DNA from: Gammaproteobacteria bacterium | GTDB taxonomy: Bacteria; Pseudomonadota; Gammaproteobacteria; Steroidobacterales; Steroidobacteraceae | NCBI GenBank assembly: GCA_021773365.1 | Contig: JAJFKF010000026.1 | Span: forward strand, 1 to 35,731 | Length of the DNA: 35,731 nucleotides | Direction of reading: 5' to 3' | In this document: positions 18,641-25,392 of the stretch, one piece after another | Numbering within the stretch: position 1 is the stretch's first letter | How the letters are laid out: each line of letters opens with the position of its first letter | The notes under the pieces: generated by a model | The model's input: the letters and a program-made list of their open reading frames with translations, nothing else | Told to the model about the DNA's origin: nothing | Database searches by the model: none | Program-made: the position numbers and the translations under genes

Positions 18641-21295
18641 TTACTGCAATGCCGCCAGGCGCTGGTGGGCGAGGCGGGTGAGTTCGTGATCTTCACCCAG
18701 GCTGAGCTGCAGCGTCTTCAGGCTGCTGGCCAGCAGCGCGCGGCCTTCCTTGAGCCGGCCGGTACGGGTCAGTACCACGCCCAGGGTGTTCTCGGAGCGC
18801 GCCGTGCGCCAGCTGTCGGTGCCGTTTGCCTTGCTGCAGGTAACGATGGCTGCGCGCAGGGGTGCTTCGGCAGCCTTGATGGTACCCGCTGCCAGATGGA
18901 TCTCACCAAGGGTGTGTTGCGCGGAGGCGATATAAAGGTGGTCAGCGGGCAGCGTCGCGCGGAATATCTTCAATGCATCCATGACATGGGTTTCGGCGGC
19001 TTCGAGTTGATCTGATTTCAGGTACAACTTGGCCAGTGAGTCCAGGTAGTAACCGACCTCCCAGTACTCCTCTCCACGAGTCTGGCGGACAATGTCCAGA
19101 GCTTCATTGAGGAGCCGGATCGCCTCGCGGTAATGATTCCGTTGTTCATACAGCGAGCTCAATGCATTCAATGTGCTGGTCACGCGAGGATTGGTCGATC
19201 CGAAAACCTTGCGCTGCAGTTCCAGGGCCTCCACCAGCAGACCCTCGGCCTCTTCAAGCTTGCCGCGGCGGGTGAGCGTCAGGCCAAGCGACCCAAGGGA
19301 GGCGGCGAAGTCCGGGTGGGTACGCGGCAGACTGATCTGGCATATGCGCACCGCTTCACGGCCATACGCCTCAGCTGCGGCCAGGTCGTCCTTCCACAGC
19401 ATGAGGTTGCCCAGGTCATTGAGAGTGGAGGCAACATCCGGGTGATTGTTGCCCAGGCGGGTGCGATAGATTTCCAGGCTGCTCTTGAACAGCTGCTCCG
19501 CCTCTTCAAGATTACTGTGCCCCTCAAGCAGCAGTCGTCCCAGCTCCATCATGACCTGTGCCACCCGCTCATGATCCGGGCCCAGCAGCTGCCGGTTGAG
19601 CGCCAGTGATTGCCGGTAGTAGCCTTCGGCGGATGCGGTCTTGCCGGCACTGCGCAGGGCTGTGGCCAGGTTGGTCATGGCGGTGGCCAGCAGGACGTCC
19701 GGTTTGTCGCTGAGCCGGCGGCGAAGCTCCAGCGACTCCTCAAGCAGCGGGATGGCGCGATCAGGCAGGCCCTGGCGCTGGAACGCATAGCCGATTCCCT
19801 CAAGCATCTGCGCACGTACGTCCGGCTGTGTGACCTCCTTCTGTATGCGCTCGGCGCCGCGGTCGAGCAGTTCGCGCGCGGTGATTTCCTTGCCCTGCGC
19901 CCTGAACGGATCAGAGGCGGAGAAAATCTCCATCATGAAACTCGAGACCTGTTCCGCACGCCCGCGCGCCTGGGCAGCCACATCGCGCTGTTCCTCCATG
20001 CGCTTGGCATTCAGCCCCATGACCACCGCAAAACCCACCAGCGAGACGGCGACTACCGCCGAGAGGCTGACCGCCAGCGAATTGCGGCGCAGGAACTTGA
20101 CGGTCCGGTAGCGGCGCCCACCCTGCAGGGCCAGGATGGGCTGACCGGTGCGGTGGCGGCGCAGGTCCTCGATGATCTGTTCGGCTGAGGCGTAGCGCTG
20201 CTCCGGCTCCTTGCGCATCGCCTTGAGAATGATCTCATCCAGGTCGCCGGAGAGCTGGCGGCGCAGGCGCTGCACATTGACGCCGCGATTGGCGGCCACC
20301 GCATCAGGATCGTACTCGTCATTTTCCTCCGCATGCTTTTCTGACCCGCGGAACAGGCTGCTCGGTCGCGGGGGGTCCTCGTTGCAGATGGCCCGCTGCA
20401 GGCCTATGGAGGTTGAGTTGCTGTTGGCGTAAGGGGACCGACTGCACAGCAAGTGATAAAGGAGTACGCCCAGGGCGTAGATGTCTGTGGCCGTGGTGAT
20501 CGTGCGGCCGAGCACCTGTTCGGGGCTGGCGTGCTCCGGCGTGAGCAGCCGGTCCTGCACCCGCGTGACGGCGACAGTATGGCCGATGGTCTCAGGGCTC
20601 AGTATTTTGGCAATACCGAAGTCCAGCAGCTTTGGCGTGCCGTCGGCGGTGACCAGGATGTTCGCCGGTTTCAGATCGCGATGGACGATCAGGTTGCGAT
20701 GCGCGTAGTGCACCGCGGCGCATACCTTCTCGAACAGCATCACGCGTTGCTGCACGTTGAGTTTGTTCTCGTCGCAGTACTCATCGAGAGGCTTGCCCTC
20801 GATGTATTCGATCACCAGGTAGGGAATGCCTTCCTTGGTTTCGCCGCCGTCGATGAGGCGGGCGATATAGGGGTTCTCCAGGTGCGCCAGGATCTGGCGT
20901 TCCGCGCGCAGCCGCGTGCGCAACTGCGGGTGCAGGGCCATCTGCTCGACCAGCTTGATGGCCACGCGCTGCTTGAATTGCTTGTCGGCGCGCTCGCCGA
21001 GAAACACCGTGCCCATGCCGCCGTGGCCGAGGATGCGGGTGATGCGGTAGGCGCCGATGACCGCGCCGAGCAGTTTGCTGCGCTGGCCGTCAACCACATC
21101 GGCCACGGCTCCACCGATGGCATCGCGCAGGGTGTCGCCGCTGCCCTGGTCGATCACCAGGAGTTCTTCCACCTCCCGGCGTAACTCGTCGTCGGTGCCG
21201 CAGGCGGCTTCCAATGCTGCGGCGCGAGCGTCAACAGGGTGCTCGACCACCTCATTAAAGACGGCCTGGAGCTTGTCCCACCGCTCGGGGTTCAT
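18641..21295 (-). CDS. Membrane Ser/Thr protein kinase with C-terminal TPR domain, partner of an ECF sigma factor
   Basis: This encodes 884 residues. The N-terminal 75 residues are helical. The Hanks-type kinase domain covers about 80-380, with Gly loop GHGGMGTVFLGE, ATP-site Lys in VAIKLVEQM, catalytic loop IVHRDLKPANIL and LLDFGIAK. One membrane helix lies at about 405-427 (LAVSLSAVVAVSLVGFAVVM), and an extracytoplasmic coiled/TPR array runs from about 440 to the end (repeats around ALRSAGKTASAEGYYRQSLA, LGNLMLWKDDLAAAEAYGRE and LGLTLTRRGKLEEAEGLLVE). The start ATG overlaps the sigma-factor stop by 4 nt (ATGA), so the two are coupled. ECF43-type pairs such as Vibrio EcfP/PknT and Xanthomonas EcfK/PknS use the kinase to activate the sigma factor, and the same is inferred here. 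The activating signal is presumably sensed outside by the TPRs. Confidence 0.95.
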   Translation of the reverse strand: MNPERWDKLQAVFNEVVEHPVDARAAALEAACGTDDELRREVEELLVIDQGSGDTLRDAIGGAVADVVDGQRSKLLGAVIGAYRITRILGHGGMGTVFLGERADKQFKQRVAIKLVEQMALHPQLRTRLRAERQILAHLENPYIARLIDGGETKEGIPYLVIEYIEGKPLDEYCDENKLNVQQRVMLFEKVCAAVHYAHRNLIVHRDLKPANILVTADGTPKLLDFGIAKILSPETIGHTVAVTRVQDRLLTPEHASPEQVLGRTITTATDIYALGVLLYHLLCSRSPYANSNSTSIGLQRAICNEDPPRPSSLFRGSEKHAEENDEYDPDAVAANRGVNVQRLRRQLSGDLDEIILKAMRKEPEQRYASAEQIIEDLRRHRTGQPILALQGGRRYRTVKFLRRNSLAVSLSAVVAVSLVGFAVVMGLNAKRMEEQRDVAAQARGRAEQVSSFMMEIFSASDPFRAQGKEITARELLDRGAERIQKEVTQPDVRAQMLEGIGYAFQRQGLPDRAIPLLEESLELRRRLSDKPDVLLATAMTNLATALRSAGKTASAEGYYRQSLALNRQLLGPDHERVAQVMMELGRLLLEGHSNLEEAEQLFKSSLEIYRTRLGNNHPDVASTLNDLGNLMLWKDDLAAAEAYGREAVRICQISLPRTHPDFAASLGSLGLTLTRRGKLEEAEGLLVEALELQRKVFGSTNPRVTSTLNALSSLYEQRNHYREAIRLLNEALDIVRQTRGEEYWEVGYYLDSLAKLYLKSDQLEAAETHVMDALKIFRATLPADHLYIASAQHTLGEIHLAAGTIKAAEAPLRAAIVTCSKANGTDSWRTARSENTLGVVLTRTGRLKEGRALLASSLKTLQLSLGEDHELTRLAHQRLAALQ

Positions 21296-21864
21296 TGTGT
21301 GCGGGCAGGTTTCATTGCCTTGAGCAGCCAGGCCTTGGCCAGGCGCAGCTCGCGGTGCAGGGTGGCCACCGACACGCCGAAGGCCTCGGCGGTCTCTTCA
21401 GAACTCATACCGGCGAAGTAGTGCACTTCAACCATGCGCGACAGCCGTTCGTTGGCGCTGGCCAGCTTGCTGAGGGCGTCGTCGATTTCGAGGATGTCGT
21501 AGCCGGCTTCCGGCGCGGCCGTGTCGTGGTCTTCCAGCCTGAAGATGGTGACCGCACCGGCGCCGCGCTTGTCGGTGCCGCGCTGCTTGGCGTAGTCGAC
21601 CAGGATGCGGCGCATCAGGCGCGCGGCCACGGCGAAGAAATGTGCCCGGTCTTCCCAGGGGATCTTCATGTCGATGAGGCGCATGTAGGCCTCATTGACG
21701 ATGGCGGTGGGCTGCAGGGTGTGGCCGGGCCGTTCCTGGCGCATATAGCTGCGGGCAAGCCGGCGCAGCTCGTCGTAGACCAGCGGCGTCAGGCGCTCAA
21801 GCGCATCGCCCTGGCCAGAGCGCCAGTCATGCAGCAGTTGCGTTACTGAATTGGGTTGAGTCAT
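21292..21864 (-). CDS. ECF sigma factor (ECF43-like), kinase-linked
   Basis: This encodes 190 residues. The ATG at 21864 has GGAG with 6-nt spacing; an in-frame ATG at 21930 is possible but adds non-family residues. Region 2 reads VYDELRRLARSYMRQERPGH, TLQPTAIVNEAYMRLID, WEDRAHFFAVAARLMRRILV, DYAKQRGTDKR. Region 4 is LSRMVEVHYFAGMSSEETAE, AFGVSVATLHRELRLAKAWL. This is the sigma subfamily usually found beside Hanks-type kinases. Thr49 and Thr53 lie in the region-2.2 segment where kinase phosphorylation activates Vibrio EcfP, and are candidate sites. No anti-sigma factor is encoded nearby; the kinase gene takes that place. Confidence 0.93.
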   Translation of the reverse strand: MTQPNSVTQLLHDWRSGQGDALERLTPLVYDELRRLARSYMRQERPGHTLQPTAIVNEAYMRLIDMKIPWEDRAHFFAVAARLMRRILVDYAKQRGTDKRGAGAVTIFRLEDHDTAAPEAGYDILEIDDALSKLASANERLSRMVEVHYFAGMSSEETAEAFGVSVATLHRELRLAKAWLLKAMKPARTQ

Positions 21865-22202
21865 CCACCACTCCGAGACCCGCTCGTGTGTTTCACCTGA
21901 GCCGTCTGGCCGGTTGCCGAGCTTCATCATGATAGCCGCCCTTTACGCGCGAATCCTTGCGTATTTCTCCTATTTTCGATGTTAACCCCCTGAATCGCCG
22001 GGAGTTTGTGAGGGATTTCCTCAGGCCGGCAGCGGGGCAACCCTCAGAAAATCGCCTTTCTGTGCGCTGGAGCAACTTTTTTTTCGATTTCGTGAGAATC
22101 CGATCACACATTTGTCGCTTTACTTAATAGGAGGGGCGGTTAGAGGTGGGACGCCCCTCCTGATTGTGAAAAAAGCGTAATCCTGTTCTCTGGAGCTTCT
22201 AC
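21865..22202. promoter_or_regulatory. Divergent control region between the sigma-factor and repeat-peptide genes
   Basis: This AT-richer gap of 338 bp is noticeably different in composition from its surroundings. It holds runs of T (around 22076) and A, and a 10-bp perfect hairpin at 22129-22161, listed separately. It must contain the promoters of both flanking genes. I cannot assign -35/-10 boxes with confidence. A short minus-strand frame of about 70 codons (22111-21893) has no coding character. Confidence 0.4.
22129..22161. promoter_or_regulatory. Perfect 10-bp inverted repeat upstream of the repeat-peptide gene
   Basis: AGGAGGGGCG (22129-22138) and CGCCCCTCCT (22152-22161) are exact complements around a 13-nt loop, ending 41 nt before the ATG at 22203. 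No T-run follows, so it is unlikely to be a terminator. It could be an operator or a 5'-leader hairpin that affects mRNA stability. Confidence 0.6.
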
Positions 22203-22409
22203 ATGCGTAAGTTCATTGTTTCCACCCTGATTGCATCTGGTATTGCGTTCTCGGGCCTGGCGGTTGCGGATGGTACTACTGTGCCACTGCCCCCCAAGTT
22301 CATGGACGGCACCACGGTTCCGCTGCCGCCGAAGTTCATGGATGGCACCACGGTTCCGCTGCCCCCGAAGTTCATGGATGGCACTACGGTTCCGTTGCCC
22401 CCGAAGTAA
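22203..22409 (+). CDS. Secreted peptide made of four 12-residue repeats
   Basis: This encodes 68 residues. TGGAGC (22190s) lies about 8 nt before the ATG. Residues 1-22 form a Sec signal peptide (MRKFIVSTLIASGIAFSGLA then VA) with an AVA cleavage site. The predicted mature chain starts exactly at repeat 1 and holds nothing except DGTTVPLPPKFM three times and DGTTVPLPPK once. Each unit has one acidic and one basic residue, no Cys, and a PLPP core expected to be extended (polyproline-like). The units differ at eight third-codon positions between copies 1 and 2 yet encode identical peptides, so the amino-acid sequence appears to be under selection. I recognise no family. It is divergent from the sigma/kinase pair, 94 nt before a small anchored protein, and shares that gene's downstream terminator. 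A propeptide cut into 12-mers or a fibrous surface peptide are possibilities. Confidence 0.85.
   Translation: MRKFIVSTLIASGIAFSGLAVADGTTVPLPPKFMDGTTVPLPPKFMDGTTVPLPPKFMDGTTVPLPPK
22269..22406 (+). repeat. 36-nt tandem repeat encoding DGTTVPLPPKFM
   Basis: Units lie at 22269-22304, 22305-22340, 22341-22376 and 22377-22406, the last lacking the FM codons. Differences between units are synonymous only, so this is not a freshly slipped DNA repeat but a maintained peptide repeat. Confidence 0.95.
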
Positions 22410-22502
22410 TTGATTTCGGGTATCCCGAACCGAGTGAAGGATTGTTTTTTTGATTAGCTCACAGGGATTGCGCTAGTCCCTTTTGGAGGAGGTACAGCCG
22501 TG

Positions 22503-22748
22503 ATGTACGAACCGACACGAAATCGATGCCAGTCAGCTCCGCAGGATCGGCGGTTTCTGATAACCGCTGCGGTTGCCCTGACCCTTGGAATCGGCTTCGT
22601 GCTGGCGGCACAGAGTTCGGGCCGTGCCGATCAGTTTGCGGACCCTTCTGACAAGGAACGCCGCCCGATGTGGGTGCCTGGGGAAGACATCCCCATGGTC
22701 ACCTACCTCGGCGCGGAGTTTGACGTCCTTCCAGCTCCCCCGCGCTGA
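22503..22748 (+). CDS. Small membrane-anchored protein of unknown function
   Basis: This encodes 81 residues. AGGAGG at 22487-22492 serves either ATG 22503 or GTG 22500. A basic N-terminus (TRNRCQSAPQDRR) precedes one hydrophobic helix (FLITAAVALTLGIGFVLAAQ), a type-II anchor or uncleaved signal. The short outside tail ends PMWVPGEDIPMVTYLGAEF then DVLPAPPR. The Pro-rich end recalls the PLPPK of the preceding repeat peptide, but there is no clear homology. The gene is probably co-transcribed with the repeat-peptide gene and ends before a strong terminator. It could anchor, process or chaperone the peptide; this is a guess from position. No family is recognised. Confidence 0.7.
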   Translation: MYEPTRNRCQSAPQDRRFLITAAVALTLGIGFVLAAQSSGRADQFADPSDKERRPMWVPGEDIPMVTYLGAEFDVLPAPPR

Positions 22749-22781
22749 GGGCCCGGCAAGGCTGCCGGCTCTTGCGCTGCA

Positions 22782-22813
22782 GGCGGTGTGTGAAAGCACA
22801 CCGCCTTTTTTTT
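22782..22813 (+). terminator. Strong rho-independent terminator
   Basis: GGCGGTGTG (22782-22790) pairs perfectly with CACACCGCC (22797-22805) around a 6-nt loop, and eight T residues follow (22806-22813). It ends the transcript of the repeat-peptide and small anchored-protein genes and separates it from apbE, whose start lies 25 nt further on. Confidence 0.93.
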
Positions 22814-22837
22814 GCACGCGTTGGGCATAATCGCGGC

Positions 22838-23848
22838 ATGCATCGTCCTGGTTCCCGTCCGGCATGCCTTGCTGCTGCCACCGCCGTTGCCCTCACTGCG
22901 CTGATCCCTGCCGAAGCCCACGCCGAGTGGCTCTCCCGCGAGGAGGCCATCATGGGCACCCGTATTGCGGTGGAGCTGTGGGCTGAGGACCCCGCAGCGG
23001 GCGAGGCTGCCATGGACGGGGTCATGGCCGAGATGCGTCGCATCGACGCCCTGATGAGCACCTACAAGCCCGACAGCCAGGTCTCGCGGGTCAACGCCGG
23101 GGCGGCCGATCACCCCGTGCAGGTGGATGCCGATCTGTTCGGCCTGCTGCAGACGGCGCTGGAGTACTCGCGGATCACGGAGGGCGCCTTCGACATCACT
23201 TACGCCAGCGTGGGGTACCTGTACGACTTTCGCCGCGGCGTCAAACCCACCGAGGCGCAGATCGCCGCCGCGCTGCCGGCCGTGGATTACCGCCACGTGC
23301 TGCTTGATCCCAAAAGCCGCAGCGTTCGCTTCTCCCAGACCGGTGTGCGCATCAACCTCGGCGGCATCGCCAAGGGCTGGGCAGTGGACCAGGGCATCGC
23401 CATCCTGCAGGCCGCGGGCATCGAACACGCCATGGTCACGGCTGGCGGCGACACGCGCATCATCGGTGACCGTTTCGGTCATCCCTGGGTGGTGGGTATC
23501 CGTGACCCGCGCGATCGGGACAAGGTCATCGTACGCATGCCGCTGGTGGACGCCGCCCTGTCCACATCCGGTGACTACGAGCGCTACTTCGAGGCCGAGG
23601 GGGTGCGCTATCACCACATTCTCTCGCCTGCCACCGGCCATCCGGCCAGCGAGGTGCGCAGCGTGACGATTATTGGGCCTACCGCCACGCGCACCGACGG
23701 GCTGTCCAAGACCATCTTCGTGCTGGGCATCGACAAGGGCATGAAAATTCTCGACGGCCTGGGAGATGTGGATGCCATCGCCGTCGACAAGGCCGGGCAG
23801 GTATTCTACTCACGGGGACTGGAGGCGCCGCTCGAACCCGGACACTGA
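22838..23848 (+). CDS. apbE: FAD:protein FMN transferase (ApbE family), exported
   Basis: ApbE enzymes move FMN from FAD onto Thr/Ser of target proteins in the periplasm. The product is 336 residues. A signal peptide (CLAAATAVALTALIPAEAHA) precedes the mature start. Family motifs are EAIMGTRIAVELW, ALMSTYKPDSQVSRVN, INLGGIAKGWAVDQG (172-186), AGGDTRI (202-208), TSGDYERYFE, YHHILSPATGHPA and TRTDGLSKTIFVLG, with Asp287 at the usual Mg2+ site. ATG 22838 gives the signal peptide; its ribosome site is poor. No protein in this window shows a clear flavinylation motif of the DGxSGAT type. The hydrolase gene follows after 23 nt. DUF3570, DUF4266 and TlpA genes, which I recall as common neighbours of apbE, lie convergently downstream. 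Confidence 0.95.
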   Translation: MHRPGSRPACLAAATAVALTALIPAEAHAEWLSREEAIMGTRIAVELWAEDPAAGEAAMDGVMAEMRRIDALMSTYKPDSQVSRVNAGAADHPVQVDADLFGLLQTALEYSRITEGAFDITYASVGYLYDFRRGVKPTEAQIAAALPAVDYRHVLLDPKSRSVRFSQTGVRINLGGIAKGWAVDQGIAILQAAGIEHAMVTAGGDTRIIGDRFGHPWVVGIRDPRDRDKVIVRMPLVDAALSTSGDYERYFEAEGVRYHHILSPATGHPASEVRSVTIIGPTATRTDGLSKTIFVLGIDKGMKILDGLGDVDAIAVDKAGQVFYSRGLEAPLEPGH

Positions 23849-23871
23849 ATCCGACGCAGAAGGGAGTTCTC

Positions 23872-25392
23872 ATGGCCGCAAAATTGTCGCCTTTCGTTCC
23901 AATCATCTACGTGCGCGGTTACGCCATGACGCCGGGCGAAATCGCTGATACCGTGTCCACGCCCTACATGGGCTTCAATCTGGGCTCCACGCGCGTGCGT
24001 CAGTCCTGGGACGGGCAGGTGCAGCGCCATATCTTCGAGTCGCCGCTGATCCGGCTGATGAAGGAATACGGCTACCGTGACATCTACTCCGATGGGGCGG
24101 AGATCGAAGGTCCGCTGCCGCCGAAAAGCATCGTCATTTATCGCTACTATGAAGCCGCCGACAAGGACTTCGGTTCGGGCAAGGCGCTGTCAGTGGTGGA
24201 GGCCGCGCAGGGGCTGAGAACGCTCATACATCGCCTGCGTCAGCAGGTCTGCGGCGAGGATGCAGAGCTGCTGGCACAGTTCAAGGTGCATCTGGTGGCC
24301 CATTCCATGGGCGGCCTGGTGTGCCGCTGCTTTCTGCAGAACGATGACATCAGCACCGGCGAGGACCGCGAGCTGGTAGGTAAGGTGTTCACCTACGCCA
24401 CGCCGCACAACGGCATCGAACTCGCCGGCGCCAACGTGCCCTTCATGCTGCAGCTGTGGGACGTGCACAACTTCAACCGCGACTGGATGGCGCAGTATCT
24501 CGGTCTGCCCGCGGGCGATTCGCGTGTGGATTCGCTGGGCGGAAAGTTCGATCCGCAGCGCTTCTTCTGCCTGGTGGGTACCAATCATCGTGACTACGAA
24601 GTGGCCCTGGGTCTGTCCCGGCGCCTGGCCGGCGCTATGAGCGACGGACTGGTGCGCATCGAGAACGCCACGGTGCGCGGTGCTCCGCGGGCCTTCGTCT
24701 ACCGCAGTCACAGCGGTCCGTATGGCGTGGTGAACTCGGAGGAGGGCTACCAGAATCTCGTGCGCTTCCTCTTCGGCGATACCCGCATCGACGGGGTGCT
24801 GGAGGTGGAGGACCTGCCGTTACCGCCATCGGTGCGCAGGGCGATGGAGGCAGGCAAGTCGATCCGCGCTTCCTACTATTTCGAGGCCACCGTGGCGCCG
24901 CGCGGTGCCATGAACTTCAAACTTTCCGAACGGCGCCGGGAGACCTACTCGGCAGTGCTGCGCAAGTACGACGAGCTGCTGCGTCCGGACAAGACGGAGG
25001 CGCGCTGGCCAGTGCCGTTTTCGGCGTTCCTGGATTCCGCGCGCATCACTACTGGGCGTTCACTGGTGTTCAGCGTGGAGCTGGCGGTGTCGACGACGGG
25101 CTATACCATCGACGGCGTGCTGTTCCTCGACAAACATATTCCGGGCGAGTACCTGTTCCGCGATACCGTCACCGTGCACGCCACGCCGGGGAAAGACGGG
25201 TGGTCGGTGCGCTATACGCTGGCGGATGAGCAGTGGGGAGAGGGAAGGGGACGAAAGGCGGAGAGCGACGCGGGAGGATTCCGCATTCCGCTGTGGACAT
25301 TGAAGGGATTCAGGGCAAAGTTGCGGCTGCAGGGAAGGACGGAGCCGCGTGAGTTTGACGAGCAAGTGCTCACCCGCCTTGTCGAGGTCTAG
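23872..25392 (+). CDS. Alpha/beta-hydrolase, lipase/esterase-like (PGAP1-type fold), cytoplasmic
   Basis: This encodes 506 residues. AAGGGAG precedes the ATG. There is no signal peptide. The N-terminus PFVPIIYVRGYAM resembles the oxyanion-loop region of lipases. The nucleophile elbow is VHLVAHSMGGLVCR with Ser145, and ATPHNGIELAG follows, as in PGAP1-like and triacylglycerol lipases. The last roughly 180 residues look beta-rich (ARITTGRSLVFSVELAVSTT) and may be a separate C-terminal domain. The substrate is unknown. It lies in an operon with apbE, and its stop codon shares CTAG (25389-25392) with that of the convergent DUF3570 gene. Confidence 0.85.
   Translation: MAAKLSPFVPIIYVRGYAMTPGEIADTVSTPYMGFNLGSTRVRQSWDGQVQRHIFESPLIRLMKEYGYRDIYSDGAEIEGPLPPKSIVIYRYYEAADKDFGSGKALSVVEAAQGLRTLIHRLRQQVCGEDAELLAQFKVHLVAHSMGGLVCRCFLQNDDISTGEDRELVGKVFTYATPHNGIELAGANVPFMLQLWDVHNFNRDWMAQYLGLPAGDSRVDSLGGKFDPQRFFCLVGTNHRDYEVALGLSRRLAGAMSDGLVRIENATVRGAPRAFVYRSHSGPYGVVNSEEGYQNLVRFLFGDTRIDGVLEVEDLPLPPSVRRAMEAGKSIRASYYFEATVAPRGAMNFKLSERRRETYSAVLRKYDELLRPDKTEARWPVPFSAFLDSARITTGRSLVFSVELAVSTTGYTIDGVLFLDKHIPGEYLFRDTVTVHATPGKDGWSVRYTLADEQWGEGRGRKAESDAGGFRIPLWTLKGFRAKLRLQGRTEPREFDEQVLTRLVEV

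Noticed and set aside
21893-22111. 72-codon minus-strand frame upstream of the sigma-factor gene
   Set aside because: Lys/Arg-rich translation without domain character, weak start, and location in a control region.
22269-22406. DGTT repeats as ApbE flavin-attachment sites
   Set aside because: DG plus Thr is suggestive next to apbE, but the SGA(S/T) core is missing and a terminator separates the two transcripts. Kept only as a remote idea.
22269-22406. Tandem repeat as a CRISPR-like or minisatellite DNA element
   Set aside because: There are no spacers; the units are contiguous, in frame, and differ only silently, which points to a coding repeat.
22415-22451. TTCGGG/CCCGAA hairpin and T-run between the repeat-peptide and anchored-protein genes as a terminator
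   Set aside because: The seven T residues start 15 nt after the 6-bp stem, too far for a canonical intrinsic terminator; it could still be a weak attenuator.
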